A stretch of 64,000 nt of DNA from Chloroflexota bacterium (GCA_019873655.1 JAIOAU010000002.1:62001-126000); one strand, 5' to 3'; numbered from the stretch's first letter, positions 48,629 to 57,662 are shown. Notes: generated from the sequence alone by a model not told the origin. Translations and numbers: made by a program.

Positions 48629-51600
48629 CTATAACTTCGGGAACCTGCTCACCACCACCGCCTCGGTCGGCAGGATGGTCTTGTCGCCGAGTTTCATCTC
48701 GGCCGGGGCTTTGCCGGTCTCCGCCGGGGCGGACTGATAGATGTAAATCGGCGTCCCTTCGACGGCGTATTTGAGTTCGAGGTAGGCCTGGCCGGTCAGC
48801 GTGCCGTCCATGTCGGCGGCGCAGGAGGTGACCCAGCCGATGACGCGCCCGCGCTTGTCGAGGACCGGGTCGCCGTTGTGGGCCATGCGCACGCCCTTCT
48901 CGGGGAAGCGGAAGCGGGCGACCACGCCCTTGCGGGCGGCTTCTCGGGCGATGTAGGCCTCGCGGCCGATGAACCAGGGCTTGTAGACCTTGACGTAGGA
49001 GCCGAAGCCGGATTCGCCCACGCCCAGGTCGCGTTCTCCGCCCTTGCCCGAGCCGACGCCCATCTCGTGGCCGTAGAGCGGCAGGCCAGCCTCGGTGCGG
49101 AGCGAGTCGCGCGCCCCCAGGCCGACCGGCTTGACGCCGAATTTCTCGCCTGCCTTGAGCACCGCCGTCCACAAGTCCACGGCTTTCTCCGGGTGGACGA
49201 ACAGTTCGAAGGCCATCTTCTCGCCGGTGTAGCCGGTGCGGGCCACGATCAAATCCAGGCCGCCGACTTTGGCCCGGCACAGTTCGGTGCGCTTGAGGGC
49301 CATGATGCGGCGTCGGTCCTCAGCGCTGACGCCCATCGCCAGCAGGATGTCGCGGCTCTTGGGCCCCTGCAGGGCGATGTCGACGCGCATGTCCTCGCCC
49401 GATTTCGGGTCGCGCAGGTTGCGAATCTCGGCGTTGTAGCCGTAGCAGCGCGCCCAGGGACGGGCGTTGTCGACCTTGACCTTGCCGTCCCGCACGGCGG
49501 TCAGCCAGGCGCGGTCCTTGTCGTCGTTGGAGGCGTTGACCACGACCATGAATTTGTCCCAGGCGAGGCGATAGACGAAGTTGTCGTCGATGACGTCGGC
49601 GTCGGGGGTCAGGAAGTGCGAGTAGAGCGCCTCGCCCGGGCGCAGGTTGCCGCAGTCGTTGGCGCAGACGCTGTCCAGGAAGGCGGCCGCGTCCTCGCCC
49701 TCGATTTGATAGACGCCCATGTGCGAGACGTCGAACAGACCGGCGGCCTGGCGGGTGGCCAGGTGTTCTTCCAGCACCGAGGTGTACCAGACGGGCATCT
49801 CCCAGCCGGCGAAGGGGATGATCTTGGCCCCCATCGCTTTGTGCGTCTCGAAGAGCGGGGTGCGGCGCAGCGCGCCTTCCTTTTCTTCCCAGCGGAAGTC
49901 GGGCATCGCTTGACCGCCGCCCTTCTCCGCGCCGATGAACCAGGGCTTCTCGGAGCAGCATTCGCCGCATTCTTTGACCTCGACCTGCGCGGCTTTGGAG
50001 TCGGCGGCCATGACGATGAAGGGGCCGGGGATGCGCCGCGGGGTCGGGTCGGGCTGGCCGTCCAGGTTGAGGGACACGTAGCCGTCCGAGAGGTCGCGCA
50101 GCCAGGCGGCGGCCAGGCCGGCCTGTTCCACCGGCACGGCGATCTGGTAGTGATCCCAGGCCAGACAGGTCAACGTCCCCTTGATGGCGCCCTTGGGGGT
50201 GTGCATGCAGAAGGGGGCGCTCTCGCCGGTTTTCAGGGCCGAGAGGTCGGCGCAGACGGTGTAATCGAGCATCTGGCGGACGCGCTCGCCGGTCAGGTCG
50301 AAGACGCCGCTGGTGTAGTGGTCGTCAATGTAGTAGAAATGCGGATAGCCATGCCGGGTCGGCTCGAAGTCGATGCCCGCCGATTCGGCCAGAGCGCGGA
50401 CCTTGCACTTGGCCTCCTCCAGAAGGTTGAAGTCCACTTTGGCGCGGCGGATGCGGCCCTGGCGCGGGGTGTCCACCGAGTGGGGCGCGCAGGCCAGCAG
50501 GAGGTCGGCGATGATGTCGGCCAGTTGGCGGGATTTCTCCTCGTCGAAGCCGCGCTGGGTGATCCAGGGCGTGCCGAGGCGGATGCCGGAGGGGTCGCGG
50601 GCGTCCTTGTCGCCAGGGATGGTGTTGCGGTTGACGACGATGCCGGCGATGTCGAGGATGCGGGCGGCCTGGTCGCCGCTCAGGGCGGTCCCGTCCGGAC
50701 CCTTGACGCTGGTGCAGTCCACGTTCAGGAGGTGCGAGTTGGTCCCGCCGAAGGGGACGCGCAGACCGCGCTCCTTGAAGCGCTCTGACATGGCCAGGGC
50801 GTTCTTGAGCGTCTGGCGCTGGAGTTTTTCGAATTGCTTGGTGCGGGCCAGTTTGAAGGTCAGGGCCAGGGCGGCGAAGATGTGGACGTGCGGCCCGCCC
50901 TGTTCGCCGGGGAAGACGGCCCGGTCGATCTTCTTGGCCAGGGCCGGGTCGGTGGTCAGGATGATGGCGCCGCGCGGTCCGTCGAGCGATTTGTGGGTGG
51001 TGGAGGTGATGACGTGGGCGTAGCCGATCGGCGAGGGGACGACGCCGGCGGCGACCAACCCGCCGATGTGGGAGATATCGGCCAGCAGGATGGCTTCGAC
51101 GGCGTCGGCGATCTGGCGGAATTTCTTCCAGTCAGGAATCCAGGGATAGGAGGAGGCCCCGGCGATGATCATCTTGGGTTTGTGTTCTTTGGCCAGCGCC
51201 ATGAGGTCATCGTAGTTGATTTGTTCGTTGTGCGGGTCGATGCCGTAGTGGACGATTTTGTAGAATTTGCCCGAGCGGTTGACGGAGGAGCCGTGCGAGA
51301 GATGGCCGCCGTGGAGCAGGTTCATGCCCATCACCACCGAGCCGGGTTCGACCAGGGCGTGATAGACGGCGTTGTTGGCCGGGCCGCCCGAAAGGGCCTG
51401 GACGTTGACGTAAATTTGTTCGGGCTTGACGTTGTTGGCGGCAAAGGCCTCGGCGCAGCGGCGGCGGGCCAGGGCTTCGATGATGTCGGCGTATTCGGTG
51501 CCTTTGTAGTAGCGCGGATCCGAGTAGCGGCGAAAGTGAGCCAGCCGGCGCGGGTAGTCGAGGATTTCGGCCTCGGTCATGAAGCGGGTTTCCTCGTCGG

Positions 51601-51784
51601 GGTAGCCTTCGGCGTAGATGTTCTGGAAGGCCGATCCCATGGCCTCCCGCACCGCCAGGGGCGCCTGGCTTTCGGAGGGGATGAGGATGAGTTTGCGCGC
51701 TTGACGCTCGGCCTCGATCTGGCAGAGTTCATAGACTTCGGGGTCGAGGTCGGCCAGGCTGCCGCGAAAGAGGTAATCGGACAT
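48629..51784 (-). CDS. Fusion of serine hydroxymethyltransferase and glycine cleavage T-protein
   Basis: A 1051-residue protein. Residues about 1-440 are GlyA with the PLP lysine in STTHKSLDGPRGA, NVQALSGGPANNAVY and the C-terminal RLGTPWITQRGF. Residues about 640-1051 are GcvT (aminomethyltransferase) with LFDVSHMGVYQIEGED, DIALQGPKSRDIL, LARTGYTGEKMAFEL-like segment and GLGARDSLRTEAGLPLYGHEM. Between them (about 440-640) is a domain containing VFDLTGERVRQMLDYTVCADL and the Cys-rich VKECGECCSEKPW, perhaps a degenerate T-protein half. Both enzymes act on 5,10-methylene-THF and glycine, so a fusion would channel one-carbon units. ATG 51784 has GGAG 6 nt away. Confidence 0.93.
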   Translation of the reverse strand: MSDYLFRGSLADLDPEVYELCQIEAERQARKLILIPSESQAPLAVREAMGSAFQNIYAEGYPDEETRFMTEAEILDYPRRLAHFRRYSDPRYYKGTEYADIIEALARRRCAEAFAANNVKPEQIYVNVQALSGGPANNAVYHALVEPGSVVMGMNLLHGGHLSHGSSVNRSGKFYKIVHYGIDPHNEQINYDDLMALAKEHKPKMIIAGASSYPWIPDWKKFRQIADAVEAILLADISHIGGLVAAGVVPSPIGYAHVITSTTHKSLDGPRGAIILTTDPALAKKIDRAVFPGEQGGPHVHIFAALALTFKLARTKQFEKLQRQTLKNALAMSERFKERGLRVPFGGTNSHLLNVDCTSVKGPDGTALSGDQAARILDIAGIVVNRNTIPGDKDARDPSGIRLGTPWITQRGFDEEKSRQLADIIADLLLACAPHSVDTPRQGRIRRAKVDFNLLEEAKCKVRALAESAGIDFEPTRHGYPHFYYIDDHYTSGVFDLTGERVRQMLDYTVCADLSALKTGESAPFCMHTPKGAIKGTLTCLAWDHYQIAVPVEQAGLAAAWLRDLSDGYVSLNLDGQPDPTPRRIPGPFIVMAADSKAAQVEVKECGECCSEKPWFIGAEKGGGQAMPDFRWEEKEGALRRTPLFETHKAMGAKIIPFAGWEMPVWYTSVLEEHLATRQAAGLFDVSHMGVYQIEGEDAAAFLDSVCANDCGNLRPGEALYSHFLTPDADVIDDNFVYRLAWDKFMVVVNASNDDKDRAWLTAVRDGKVKVDNARPWARCYGYNAEIRNLRDPKSGEDMRVDIALQGPKSRDILLAMGVSAEDRRRIMALKRTELCRAKVGGLDLIVARTGYTGEKMAFELFVHPEKAVDLWTAVLKAGEKFGVKPVGLGARDSLRTEAGLPLYGHEMGVGSGKGGERDLGVGESGFGSYVKVYKPWFIGREAYIAREAARKGVVARFRFPEKGVRMAHNGDPVLDKRGRVIGWVTSCAADMDGTLTGQAYLELKYAVEGTPIYIYQSAPAETGKAPAEMKLGDKTILPTEAVVVSRFPKL

Positions 51785-51795
51785 GGGCATCTCCT

Positions 51796-51823
51796 TTAGT
51801 CGGTAGTCGTTAGTCGTTGGTCT
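51796..51823. repeat. TAGTCGT-type short tandem repeat upstream of glyA-gcvT
   Basis: GTCGGTAGTCGTTAGTCGTTGGTC consists of about four 7-nt units. It lies just behind the ribosome site and resembles the ACTG-rich repeats at 34.6 and 37.2 kb. Confidence 0.65.
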
Positions 51824-51968
51824 TGGTGGTAAGCAACAGGCCGGTCATCATTGTATTCTCTGGCGGGGAAGGGGTCAAGTGAAAAAATACATGTCTGACA
51901 GCAGGGCGTTCATTATGGGAGGCAGAGAAGGGGAACAACTCTTCTTTGCTCTCCAACGCAGGATTGAA

Positions 51969-51991
51969 TTCCCCGGCCTCGGGCCGGGGAA
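51969..51991. repeat. Perfect GC hairpin between the two minus-strand genes
   Basis: A 10-bp stem with arms 51969-51978 and 51982-51991 (CCCCGGCC core, loop TCG) is 25 nt past the stop of the DhaL-like gene. It has no T-run on the minus strand, so it may be an mRNA stabiliser or an imperfect terminator. The 232-nt region 51785-52016 holds no gene. Confidence 0.6.
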
Positions 51992-52016
51992 AAGAGAGCG
52001 GTTTGTCAGGATGCGC

Positions 52017-52742
52017 TTATTTTCTCGACATGGCGCTGATTGCCTGGAGCAGGGCGTTGACCACCAGCGCGCCGGACTGCGAGCGATGGGCGGCCGAGCC
52101 GCCTATGACGCTGCTCTGGACGAGGGCGTTGATGGCGGCCTCGAGGTTGCTGCCGCCGCGCGCTTTGGTGCTGAGGAAGGCCGCGCCGGCGTTGAGCAGG
52201 TCGTCCATTCCGATGCCGTCCGATCCCTGGGGCTGACCGGCCGGGGCCTGGGTCTGGGTCGCCGCGCCGAGCAGCGCGCCGAGCAGATCGCCCGCCCCGC
52301 TCTGTTGCTGGGCAGGCTGAGGTTGTCCGGCGGCTCCCAGCAGAGCGGAGAGGAGGTCGCCTGCGCCGCCCTGTTGCGTTTGCGCGGGCGGTTGGTCCGC
52401 GCCTAGCAGCGCCTGGACCAGCATCATGGCGTTGTCAGGCGTCACCTGGGATTGGCCCTTGAACTTGTCGGCGGCTTTGGCCAGTCCCTGGGCGTATAGT
52501 TTCGCCGAGCCGCTCTTCTGCTGGGCGAGGACTTTGCTGGCATGCGAGAGTTGCGCGGCCGGGGCCGCGCCTTTCTTCTGCTGCAAGGCCTGAGTGATGG
52601 TCTGGAAGGCCTGCACCATGTTGTCGCCGTGATCGTGGTTGTACGTGTCGGCTTGGTTCAGGCTCTGGCGGTTGCTGTCCAGGGTTTGGGTCACGGCCTG
52701 GAACAGATTGATAAGGTCGAGGGCGGTTTGCGCTTTGGACAT
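52017..52742 (-). CDS. Protein with DhaL (DAK2)-like core, function unknown
   Basis: A 241-residue cytoplasmic protein without membrane segments. Near residue 30 it reads LNQADTYNHDHGDNMVQAF, which resembles the Mg-ADP-binding loop of DhaL/DAK2 domains (GDGDHGxNM), including the His-Asp and Gly-Asp-Asn-Met. A C-terminal half rich in Gln/Gly/Ala contains two similar segments (GGAGDLLSALLGAA and SGAGDLLGALLGAA). The resemblance is suggestive but other DAK2 hallmarks are not clear. ATG follows AGGAGAAGAAA. Substrate unknown. Confidence 0.55.
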   Translation of the reverse strand: MSKAQTALDLINLFQAVTQTLDSNRQSLNQADTYNHDHGDNMVQAFQTITQALQQKKGAAPAAQLSHASKVLAQQKSGSAKLYAQGLAKAADKFKGQSQVTPDNAMMLVQALLGADQPPAQTQQGGAGDLLSALLGAAGQPQPAQQQSGAGDLLGALLGAATQTQAPAGQPQGSDGIGMDDLLNAGAAFLSTKARGGSNLEAAINALVQSSVIGGSAAHRSQSGALVVNALLQAISAMSRK

Positions 52743-52778
52743 TTTCTTCTCCTTATATGAAAATACCGGACCAGGAGA

Positions 52779-52852
52779 TGGGCGGAACAGGACTCGAACC
52801 TGCGGCCTTCTCTGTGTAAGAGAGACGCTCTGACCAACTGAGCTATCCGCCC
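52779..52852 (-). tRNA. tRNA-Val (anticodon TAC)
   Basis: A 74-nt cloverleaf on the minus strand. Acceptor GGGCGGA pairs with TCCGCCC, D arm GCTC/GAGC, anticodon arm CTCTC-TTACACA-GAGAA with TAC at 34-36, T arm with GGTTCGAGTCC, discriminator A. CCA not encoded. Confidence 0.95.
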
Positions 52853-52861
52853 GCGGTTGCT

Positions 52862-52867
52862 ATTATA
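52862..52867 (-). promoter_or_regulatory. -10 box of tRNA-Val
   Basis: TATAAT on the minus strand, 9 nt before the tRNA 5' end. No strong -35. Confidence 0.6.
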
Positions 52868-52906
52868 CTGTAAATGCAAGGCGTTTTCTCTCTGCGGAAA
52901 TTTCTA

Positions 52907-52935
52907 TTGCCATTCTGGTTAGAGAGGATTACACT
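52907..52935 (+). promoter_or_regulatory. Promoter of the FAH-family gene
   Basis: TTGCCA (52907-52912), a 17-nt spacer and TACACT (52930-52935), about 30 nt before the ATG. Confidence 0.6.
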
Positions 52936-52965
52936 TGCGTCGCGATTTTTATTGCAGGAGGTCCT

Positions 52966-53730
52966 ATGCGCGTCGTTCGTTATCAGGTCGGCGGCGAGCC
53001 GCCGCGTTATGGCTGGGTGCTGGAAAACAGAGTCGGCCCCATCGAGGGCGATCCATTCGGCGAATACCGCCGGCTGGAGGCAAATTTGCCCCTCGACTCG
53101 GTGCGCTTGCTGGCCCCGGTGAAACCGAGCAAGATCATCTGTCTGGGGCGCAATTATGCGGAACATGCGAGAGAACACAACGCCGAGGTGCCAAAGGTGC
53201 CGCTCATTTTTCTCAAGCCGCCCTCGGCGGTGCTCGATCCGGGAGGAAGCATCGTCCTGCCGCCGCAATCGCAGCAGGTGGAGCATGAGGCCGAACTGGT
53301 GGCCGTCATCGGCCGCCGCGGCCGCAACATTCTGGCCGAGGAGGCCCAGCAATATATCTTTGGGTACACATGCGGCAACGACGTCACCGCCCGCGACTTG
53401 CAGCGTTCGGACGGCCAATGGACGCGCGCCAAGGGCTTCGATACGTTCTGTCCCTTTGGCCCCTGGATCGACACCGACTTCGATCCCTCCGATGCGGTCA
53501 TCACCTGCCGCGTCAACGGTCAGCCGCGTCAGATGGCCTCGACCCATGACATGGTATTCAGCGTCGCCAACCTGGTTGTTTTCATCTCCTCGGTCATGAC
53601 TCTGGAGCCGGGCGACCTGATCTTTACCGGCACGCCGGCCGGGGTTTCGCCGCTCAAGGCCGGGGACGTGGTCGAGGTGGAGATCGAGGGGCTGGGGAAA
53701 CTCAGCAATCCGGTCGTGGCGGCCAGTTGA
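52966..53730 (+). CDS. Fumarylacetoacetate hydrolase (FAH) family protein
   Basis: A 254-residue FAH enzyme. The N-terminal cap (about 1-45) is followed by the catalytic core: KIICLGRNYAEHARE near 48, PLIFLKPPSAVL, VEHEAELVAVIGRRG (metal Glu pair), GYTCGNDVTARDLQ and GDLIFTGTPAGVSPLKAGD near the end. The type acts on acylpyruvates or hydroxy-heptadienedioates, often as a ureidoglycolate-lyase-like or acylpyruvase. ATG 52966 follows AGGAGGTCCT. Substrate unknown. Confidence 0.9.
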   Translation: MRVVRYQVGGEPPRYGWVLENRVGPIEGDPFGEYRRLEANLPLDSVRLLAPVKPSKIICLGRNYAEHAREHNAEVPKVPLIFLKPPSAVLDPGGSIVLPPQSQQVEHEAELVAVIGRRGRNILAEEAQQYIFGYTCGNDVTARDLQRSDGQWTRAKGFDTFCPFGPWIDTDFDPSDAVITCRVNGQPRQMASTHDMVFSVANLVVFISSVMTLEPGDLIFTGTPAGVSPLKAGDVVEVEIEGLGKLSNPVVAAS

Positions 53731-53743
53731 GCGGGGCAAACGC

Positions 53744-53777
53744 AACGGCCCTGACGGCGCGCCGCCAGGGCCGTTTT
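53744..53777. terminator. Terminator between convergent genes
   Basis: A 10-bp stem (AACGGCCCTG at 53744-53753 with CAGGGCCGTT at 53766-53775) ends in TTTT on the plus strand. It serves the FAH gene and perhaps the surface-protein gene on the other strand. Confidence 0.85.
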
Positions 53778-53795
53778 CGATTCAGAGGGGTGTCG

Positions 53796-55670
53796 TCAAG
53801 GATAGACCTCGATGGCGTCCACGTCGCAGCCGTCGCCGGCGCCGCCGACGGGGGAGGTGATGCGGATGTAGTAATAAGAGCCGGAGGCGACGATGGCGTC
53901 CACGTCGATGCCGACGCCGGTCCCGCCGATGAGCGTCACCGAAGGGCAGGCGGCGGGGATGTCGGTGTTGTCGGCCTGCGGGCAGGGGGCGATGAGCGAG
54001 TTCCAGTACAAGCCGCCGCCGTAGGCGAAGATGGTGATCCAGGAACCGGGGCTGCCGTCCACGCTGATTTCGATGGTGACGAAGTCCATCAGGATGCCCG
54101 AGCCGGCGGCGCGCTCGTAATAGACCAGATCCCAGCCGCTGTTGCCGTGCGGGCGGATCGGCGTCGTCAGGCCGAGGACCAGCGACCCGCCGTCGGGGAT
54201 GGTGGACCAGTCATAGTCGCCGGGGCCGATTTCGACGTTGGGGTAAGGGTTGGCGCTGTTGAGGAAGGTGCAGGCGACCGTTTCGCCGCCATCCAGGTCG
54301 ATGGTGGCGGTGCGGCTGCTCAGGTTGACCGAGGTGCCGCCGTCGGGGTCGGTGCAGGCCAGGCCGGTCAGAGTCCAGTTGGCGAGGGCGCTTTCGGTCA
54401 CCGCGTAGGTCCCGGCCAGTTGATTGGCGAAAGTGGTGGAAGCCGTCCCGCCGACGGTGGCCAGGTTGAACGACCCCAGGCCGCCGGTAAAGGAGAAGGT
54501 GCTGTTGCCGCCGACGGTGTTCTTGATGATGACAATCGCGCCGCGGTTGGCGTTGGTGAAGGTGCAGGTGACCGTCTCGCCGGGGTCAAGGTCGATGGCG
54601 GCGGTGCGCGTCGCGAGGTTGACGGAGGAGCCGCCGTCCGGGTCGGCGCAGACCAGGCCGGTCAGAGTCCAACCGGAGGCGGCCGCCTCGGTGACGGTGT
54701 ACGCGCCCGGCGTCTGGTTGGCGAACGTCTGGGAGGCGGTGGCCCCGACGGTGGTCAGGTTGAAATTGCCCAGGCTGCCGCTGAATCCGAAGGTGGCGTC
54801 GTCGCCGCTGGTGTTCTTGACGATCACGATTGTCCCGCGCTGGGTGTTGGTGAAGGTGCAGGTGATGGCCTCGCCGGGATCGAGGTCGATGACGGCGGTG
54901 CGCGTGCCGAGGTTCACCGAGGAGCCGTTATCCGGGTCGAGACAGACCAGGCCGGTCAGGTCCCAGCCGGCGAGGGCCGCCTCGGTGACGGTGTAGTTGC
55001 CCGCAACCAGATTCGTGAAGAGCGCGCTGTTGGGCAGGGTCGGGTCGGCGTCGTCGTCCAGCGTAAACGCGCCCAGACTGCCGCCGAAGGCGAAGTCCTG
55101 GGGATGGTCGGGCAGGCTGTCTTTGACGATGGTGATCGAACCGGGCGGCGGCGTGGGGGTTGGCGTGTTGGTGGCGGTGGAAGTGGCGGTTGGCGTCGCA
55201 GTCGGCGTCGCGGTCGACGGGGGCGGGGTGTAGGGGGTGACTGTGGGCGGCGGAGGAATGTAGGGGGTCGCCGTGGCGGTCGGCGTGGCGGTTGGAGTAC
55301 CCGTGCTGGTCGGCGTGTTGGCAGGCGTGGAGGTGACCGTCGCCGTTGTCGTTGCCGTTGGGGTAGGGAGAGGAGCCGTGGGCGAGGGCAAGATGACCGG
55401 CTCTTGACCGTAAGGGGTCGGGGTCCAATAAATGCTTTGCCAGGCGGGCGGCGTCAGGATTTCCTGGCGCACGGAAGAATAAATTTCTGCGCCGACCGGC
55501 TGGCTGGCGTACGTGGCGTCCGGGTCGATATTCGACCCCATGTCGGCTTCTGCCTGCCAGGACGGAACCAGGCGAATCGCCATTTGTCCGGCGATGAGCG
55601 TGAACAGGATGCCCAGCAACAATAAGATGCCGAGCAGGCCCCATTCATACACATCCCGGTTGCTGATCAT
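53796..55670 (-). CDS. Membrane-anchored surface protein with three prealbumin-like repeats
   Basis: A 624-residue secreted protein. One N-terminal TM helix (about 10-33), a Thr/Pro linker (about 80-175, many TPT and TAT units), three tandem repeats of about 80 residues (starting GSITIVKDS, GTIVIVKNT and GAIVIIKNT, each with a VTEAALAGWDLTGLVC-type segment and a CTFTN end), and a C-terminal beta-rich domain (about 420-624, DYDWSTIPDGGSLVLG). The repeats resemble SpaA/prealbumin-like adhesin modules. Two Cys per repeat may form disulfides or isopeptide-like crosslinks. Its start overlaps the kinase stop by 4 nt. Confidence 0.78.
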   Translation of the reverse strand: MISNRDVYEWGLLGILLLLGILFTLIAGQMAIRLVPSWQAEADMGSNIDPDATYASQPVGAEIYSSVRQEILTPPAWQSIYWTPTPYGQEPVILPSPTAPLPTPTATTTATVTSTPANTPTSTGTPTATPTATATPYIPPPPTVTPYTPPPSTATPTATPTATSTATNTPTPTPPPGSITIVKDSLPDHPQDFAFGGSLGAFTLDDDADPTLPNSALFTNLVAGNYTVTEAALAGWDLTGLVCLDPDNGSSVNLGTRTAVIDLDPGEAITCTFTNTQRGTIVIVKNTSGDDATFGFSGSLGNFNLTTVGATASQTFANQTPGAYTVTEAAASGWTLTGLVCADPDGGSSVNLATRTAAIDLDPGETVTCTFTNANRGAIVIIKNTVGGNSTFSFTGGLGSFNLATVGGTASTTFANQLAGTYAVTESALANWTLTGLACTDPDGGTSVNLSSRTATIDLDGGETVACTFLNSANPYPNVEIGPGDYDWSTIPDGGSLVLGLTTPIRPHGNSGWDLVYYERAAGSGILMDFVTIEISVDGSPGSWITIFAYGGGLYWNSLIAPCPQADNTDIPAACPSVTLIGGTGVGIDVDAIVASGSYYYIRITSPVGGAGDGCDVDAIEVYP

Positions 55671-57550
55671 CGTTTGCGCACTCCATCCAGCGGCAGGCGG
55701 ACGAAGAATTTGCTGCCCGGACAGGCGACCTCATCGTAGCCGGGACTCTCGACCCAGATGCGGCCCTGGTGGGCGTTGACGATGCCGCGGGCGATGGCCA
55801 AGCCGAGGCCGGGGCCGCCGCCTTTGAATTTTGTCTTCCCCGACGAGTGAAACAGCACTTCGCCGGTCTGGAAGAACTTTTCGAAGATGGCTTCCTGGTG
55901 TTCCTTGGCGACCCCGATGCCGGTGTCCTCGACGACGATTTCCATCTCCGGCGTCTGGGCGTTGCCGCGCACTACCCGCCCGCGCACGTAGATGTGGCCT
56001 CCATCGGGGGTGTACTTGATCGCGTTCATCACGAGGTGGTAGAAGACCTTGTACATCAGGTCGGGGTCCACGTAGATGGGCGGCAGGTCGCCCAGTCCCT
56101 CGGTGTCCAGGGTGATGTTGCGTTCCTGGAGGCCCTTTTGGAAGGTTTTTTCGACCCGCATCAGGATGGATTTGATTTGGACGCGGTCGGGGACCAGTTC
56201 CAGCACGTTGCTGTCGATGCGGGTGACGTCGAGCATGTTGTTGACGATTTCGGTCATCCGATCGACGCCGTCGAGCAGATTCGCCGTCAGGGTTTGCATT
56301 TCGGGGTCGTCGCGGGTTTTCATTTCGATCAACTGGGCGTACCCCTTGACGGAGGTCAGCGGCGAGCGCAATTCGTGGGCCGAGACGTCGATGAAACTGG
56401 CCTTGGTGCGGTCCATCTGTTCGAGGATGTGGTAGGTGCGTTCCAGTTCGGCGGTGCGTTCCTGGAGGCGAGCGGTCATCTCATCGAAGGTGGAGGCCAG
56501 GGTGCCGATTTCGTCCTTGCCGCGGATACCGCTGCGCTGACTCAGGTCGCCTTTGCTGATGGCCTGGGAAGTGCGCACCAGCGAGAACAGTGGGTTGGTG
56601 ATGCGGCGCGAGACGAGATAACCGATGATGATCACCGCAATCATGGCGACGGTGAAGATGACGACGTACAGGTTGCGGCTGGCCGCGCCCGGCTGGAGGA
56701 CGTACTCGGCCGGCAGGACGACGGCATAGACGGCCACCTCGCCTCCGCCCACCCGCAACGGACCGCGCGCCAGGCTGTACCAGCGCCCTCCGGCCTGGAA
56801 GTTTTCCCCCTCGACCAGACGGGTGGCCTGGGCGGCCCGCCTGTATTCTTCGGGCGTCAAGTTCAACGATTGCAGGAATTCGGGATTCTGCGCTTGGGCT
56901 GCCATGCTGGTCGCGATGGCCCGACCGCTTTCGTCGTAGAAGATGACGTCGGCCAGCGAGGTGCTTTTGAGGTAGGGCAGGAGGGTGTCCAGCGAGGTGC
57001 CGACGATCACCACCCCGATCACCCGTTCCTGCCAGATGATTGGCACGGCGGTGTAATAGTAGTATCGGCCGTCGAAGGGCTGCAGGGCGATGCCGCGGCC
57101 GGGCGGCTGTTGAGGGTCTGGATTGGACAGGATGCTTTGGACGAAATCGAGACGACTCAGACCGCTGGGCGTTTGGAAGACCTGGCTGCTGCCATCGCTT
57201 TGCGTCAGCATTTGGAATAATTCGCGTCCGGCGCTGTCCACGATGAGCACGTTTTCGGCGGCCAGTTCGAAGGCCAGCGGGCGGACGACGCCCTCCAGCG
57301 CCTCCCGGTCTTCGGCCAGGATGGCTTCGGCCACGCCATTCGTGTAGGCAATCAGCCGCCCCACATTGACGTGGCGCAATTCCTGACGGACCATGGCATC
57401 GGAGGCAACCCGGCCGGCTTCGATCAGTTGATTGTTCAGGCGCTCGCTCAGCGTGTTCGACACCAGACGCGTGACGACATATACCCCCAGAATGGCGACC
57501 AAGGCGGTCAACAACAGATAGGGTAGAATGACTCGAAAGCGGATGCTCAC
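55667..57550 (-). CDS. Sensor histidine kinase with extracytoplasmic Cache-like domain
   Basis: A 627-residue kinase with TM helices near 8-30 and 297-318. Between them is an extracytoplasmic Cache-like domain (about 35-290; the PFDGRYYYYTAVPIIWQ segment is typical of small-molecule sensors). HAMP is at about 320-372, HisKA with H392 in SAHELRSPLTS, and HATPase_c (about 500-620) has NAIKYTPDGG, DTGIGVAKEH and GGGPGLGLAIARG. No response regulator is adjacent. The ATGA overlap with the surface-protein gene suggests that the kinase and adhesin are co-expressed. Confidence 0.9.
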   Translation of the reverse strand: MSIRFRVILPYLLLTALVAILGVYVVTRLVSNTLSERLNNQLIEAGRVASDAMVRQELRHVNVGRLIAYTNGVAEAILAEDREALEGVVRPLAFELAAENVLIVDSAGRELFQMLTQSDGSSQVFQTPSGLSRLDFVQSILSNPDPQQPPGRGIALQPFDGRYYYYTAVPIIWQERVIGVVIVGTSLDTLLPYLKSTSLADVIFYDESGRAIATSMAAQAQNPEFLQSLNLTPEEYRRAAQATRLVEGENFQAGGRWYSLARGPLRVGGGEVAVYAVVLPAEYVLQPGAASRNLYVVIFTVAMIAVIIIGYLVSRRITNPLFSLVRTSQAISKGDLSQRSGIRGKDEIGTLASTFDEMTARLQERTAELERTYHILEQMDRTKASFIDVSAHELRSPLTSVKGYAQLIEMKTRDDPEMQTLTANLLDGVDRMTEIVNNMLDVTRIDSNVLELVPDRVQIKSILMRVEKTFQKGLQERNITLDTEGLGDLPPIYVDPDLMYKVFYHLVMNAIKYTPDGGHIYVRGRVVRGNAQTPEMEIVVEDTGIGVAKEHQEAIFEKFFQTGEVLFHSSGKTKFKGGGPGLGLAIARGIVNAHQGRIWVESPGYDEVACPGSKFFVRLPLDGVRKR

Positions 57551-57645
57551 TAGGTTGATCTTGTTGGCGAGAAGGTAAAAGTGAAGATTTTCTCTATCAT
57601 TTTACTAGTACAATAGGATTAGCACAATAGGCTGTTGTATCTATT

Positions 57646-57655
57646 CCAATATTGG
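57646..57655. promoter_or_regulatory. Perfect 10-bp palindrome before the activase gene
   Basis: CCAATATTGG lies 8 nt before the activase ATG; two ACAATAGG copies (57610, 57624) lie upstream. These could be an operator for the hypD operon. Inference from symmetry and location only. Confidence 0.35.
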
Positions 57656-57662
57656 TCCGAGC

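Noticed and set aside
48380-48634. 84-codon plus-strand frame in the gap after the lipoprotein gene
   Set aside because: It overlaps the glyA-gcvT terminator and end, has no ribosome site, and lies opposite the minus-strand remnant, which has family-like motifs.
53727-55625. 632-codon plus-strand frame with many Gly/Arg/Val repeats
   Set aside because: The apparent repeats are the reverse complement of the three surface-protein repeats and the Thr/Pro linker.
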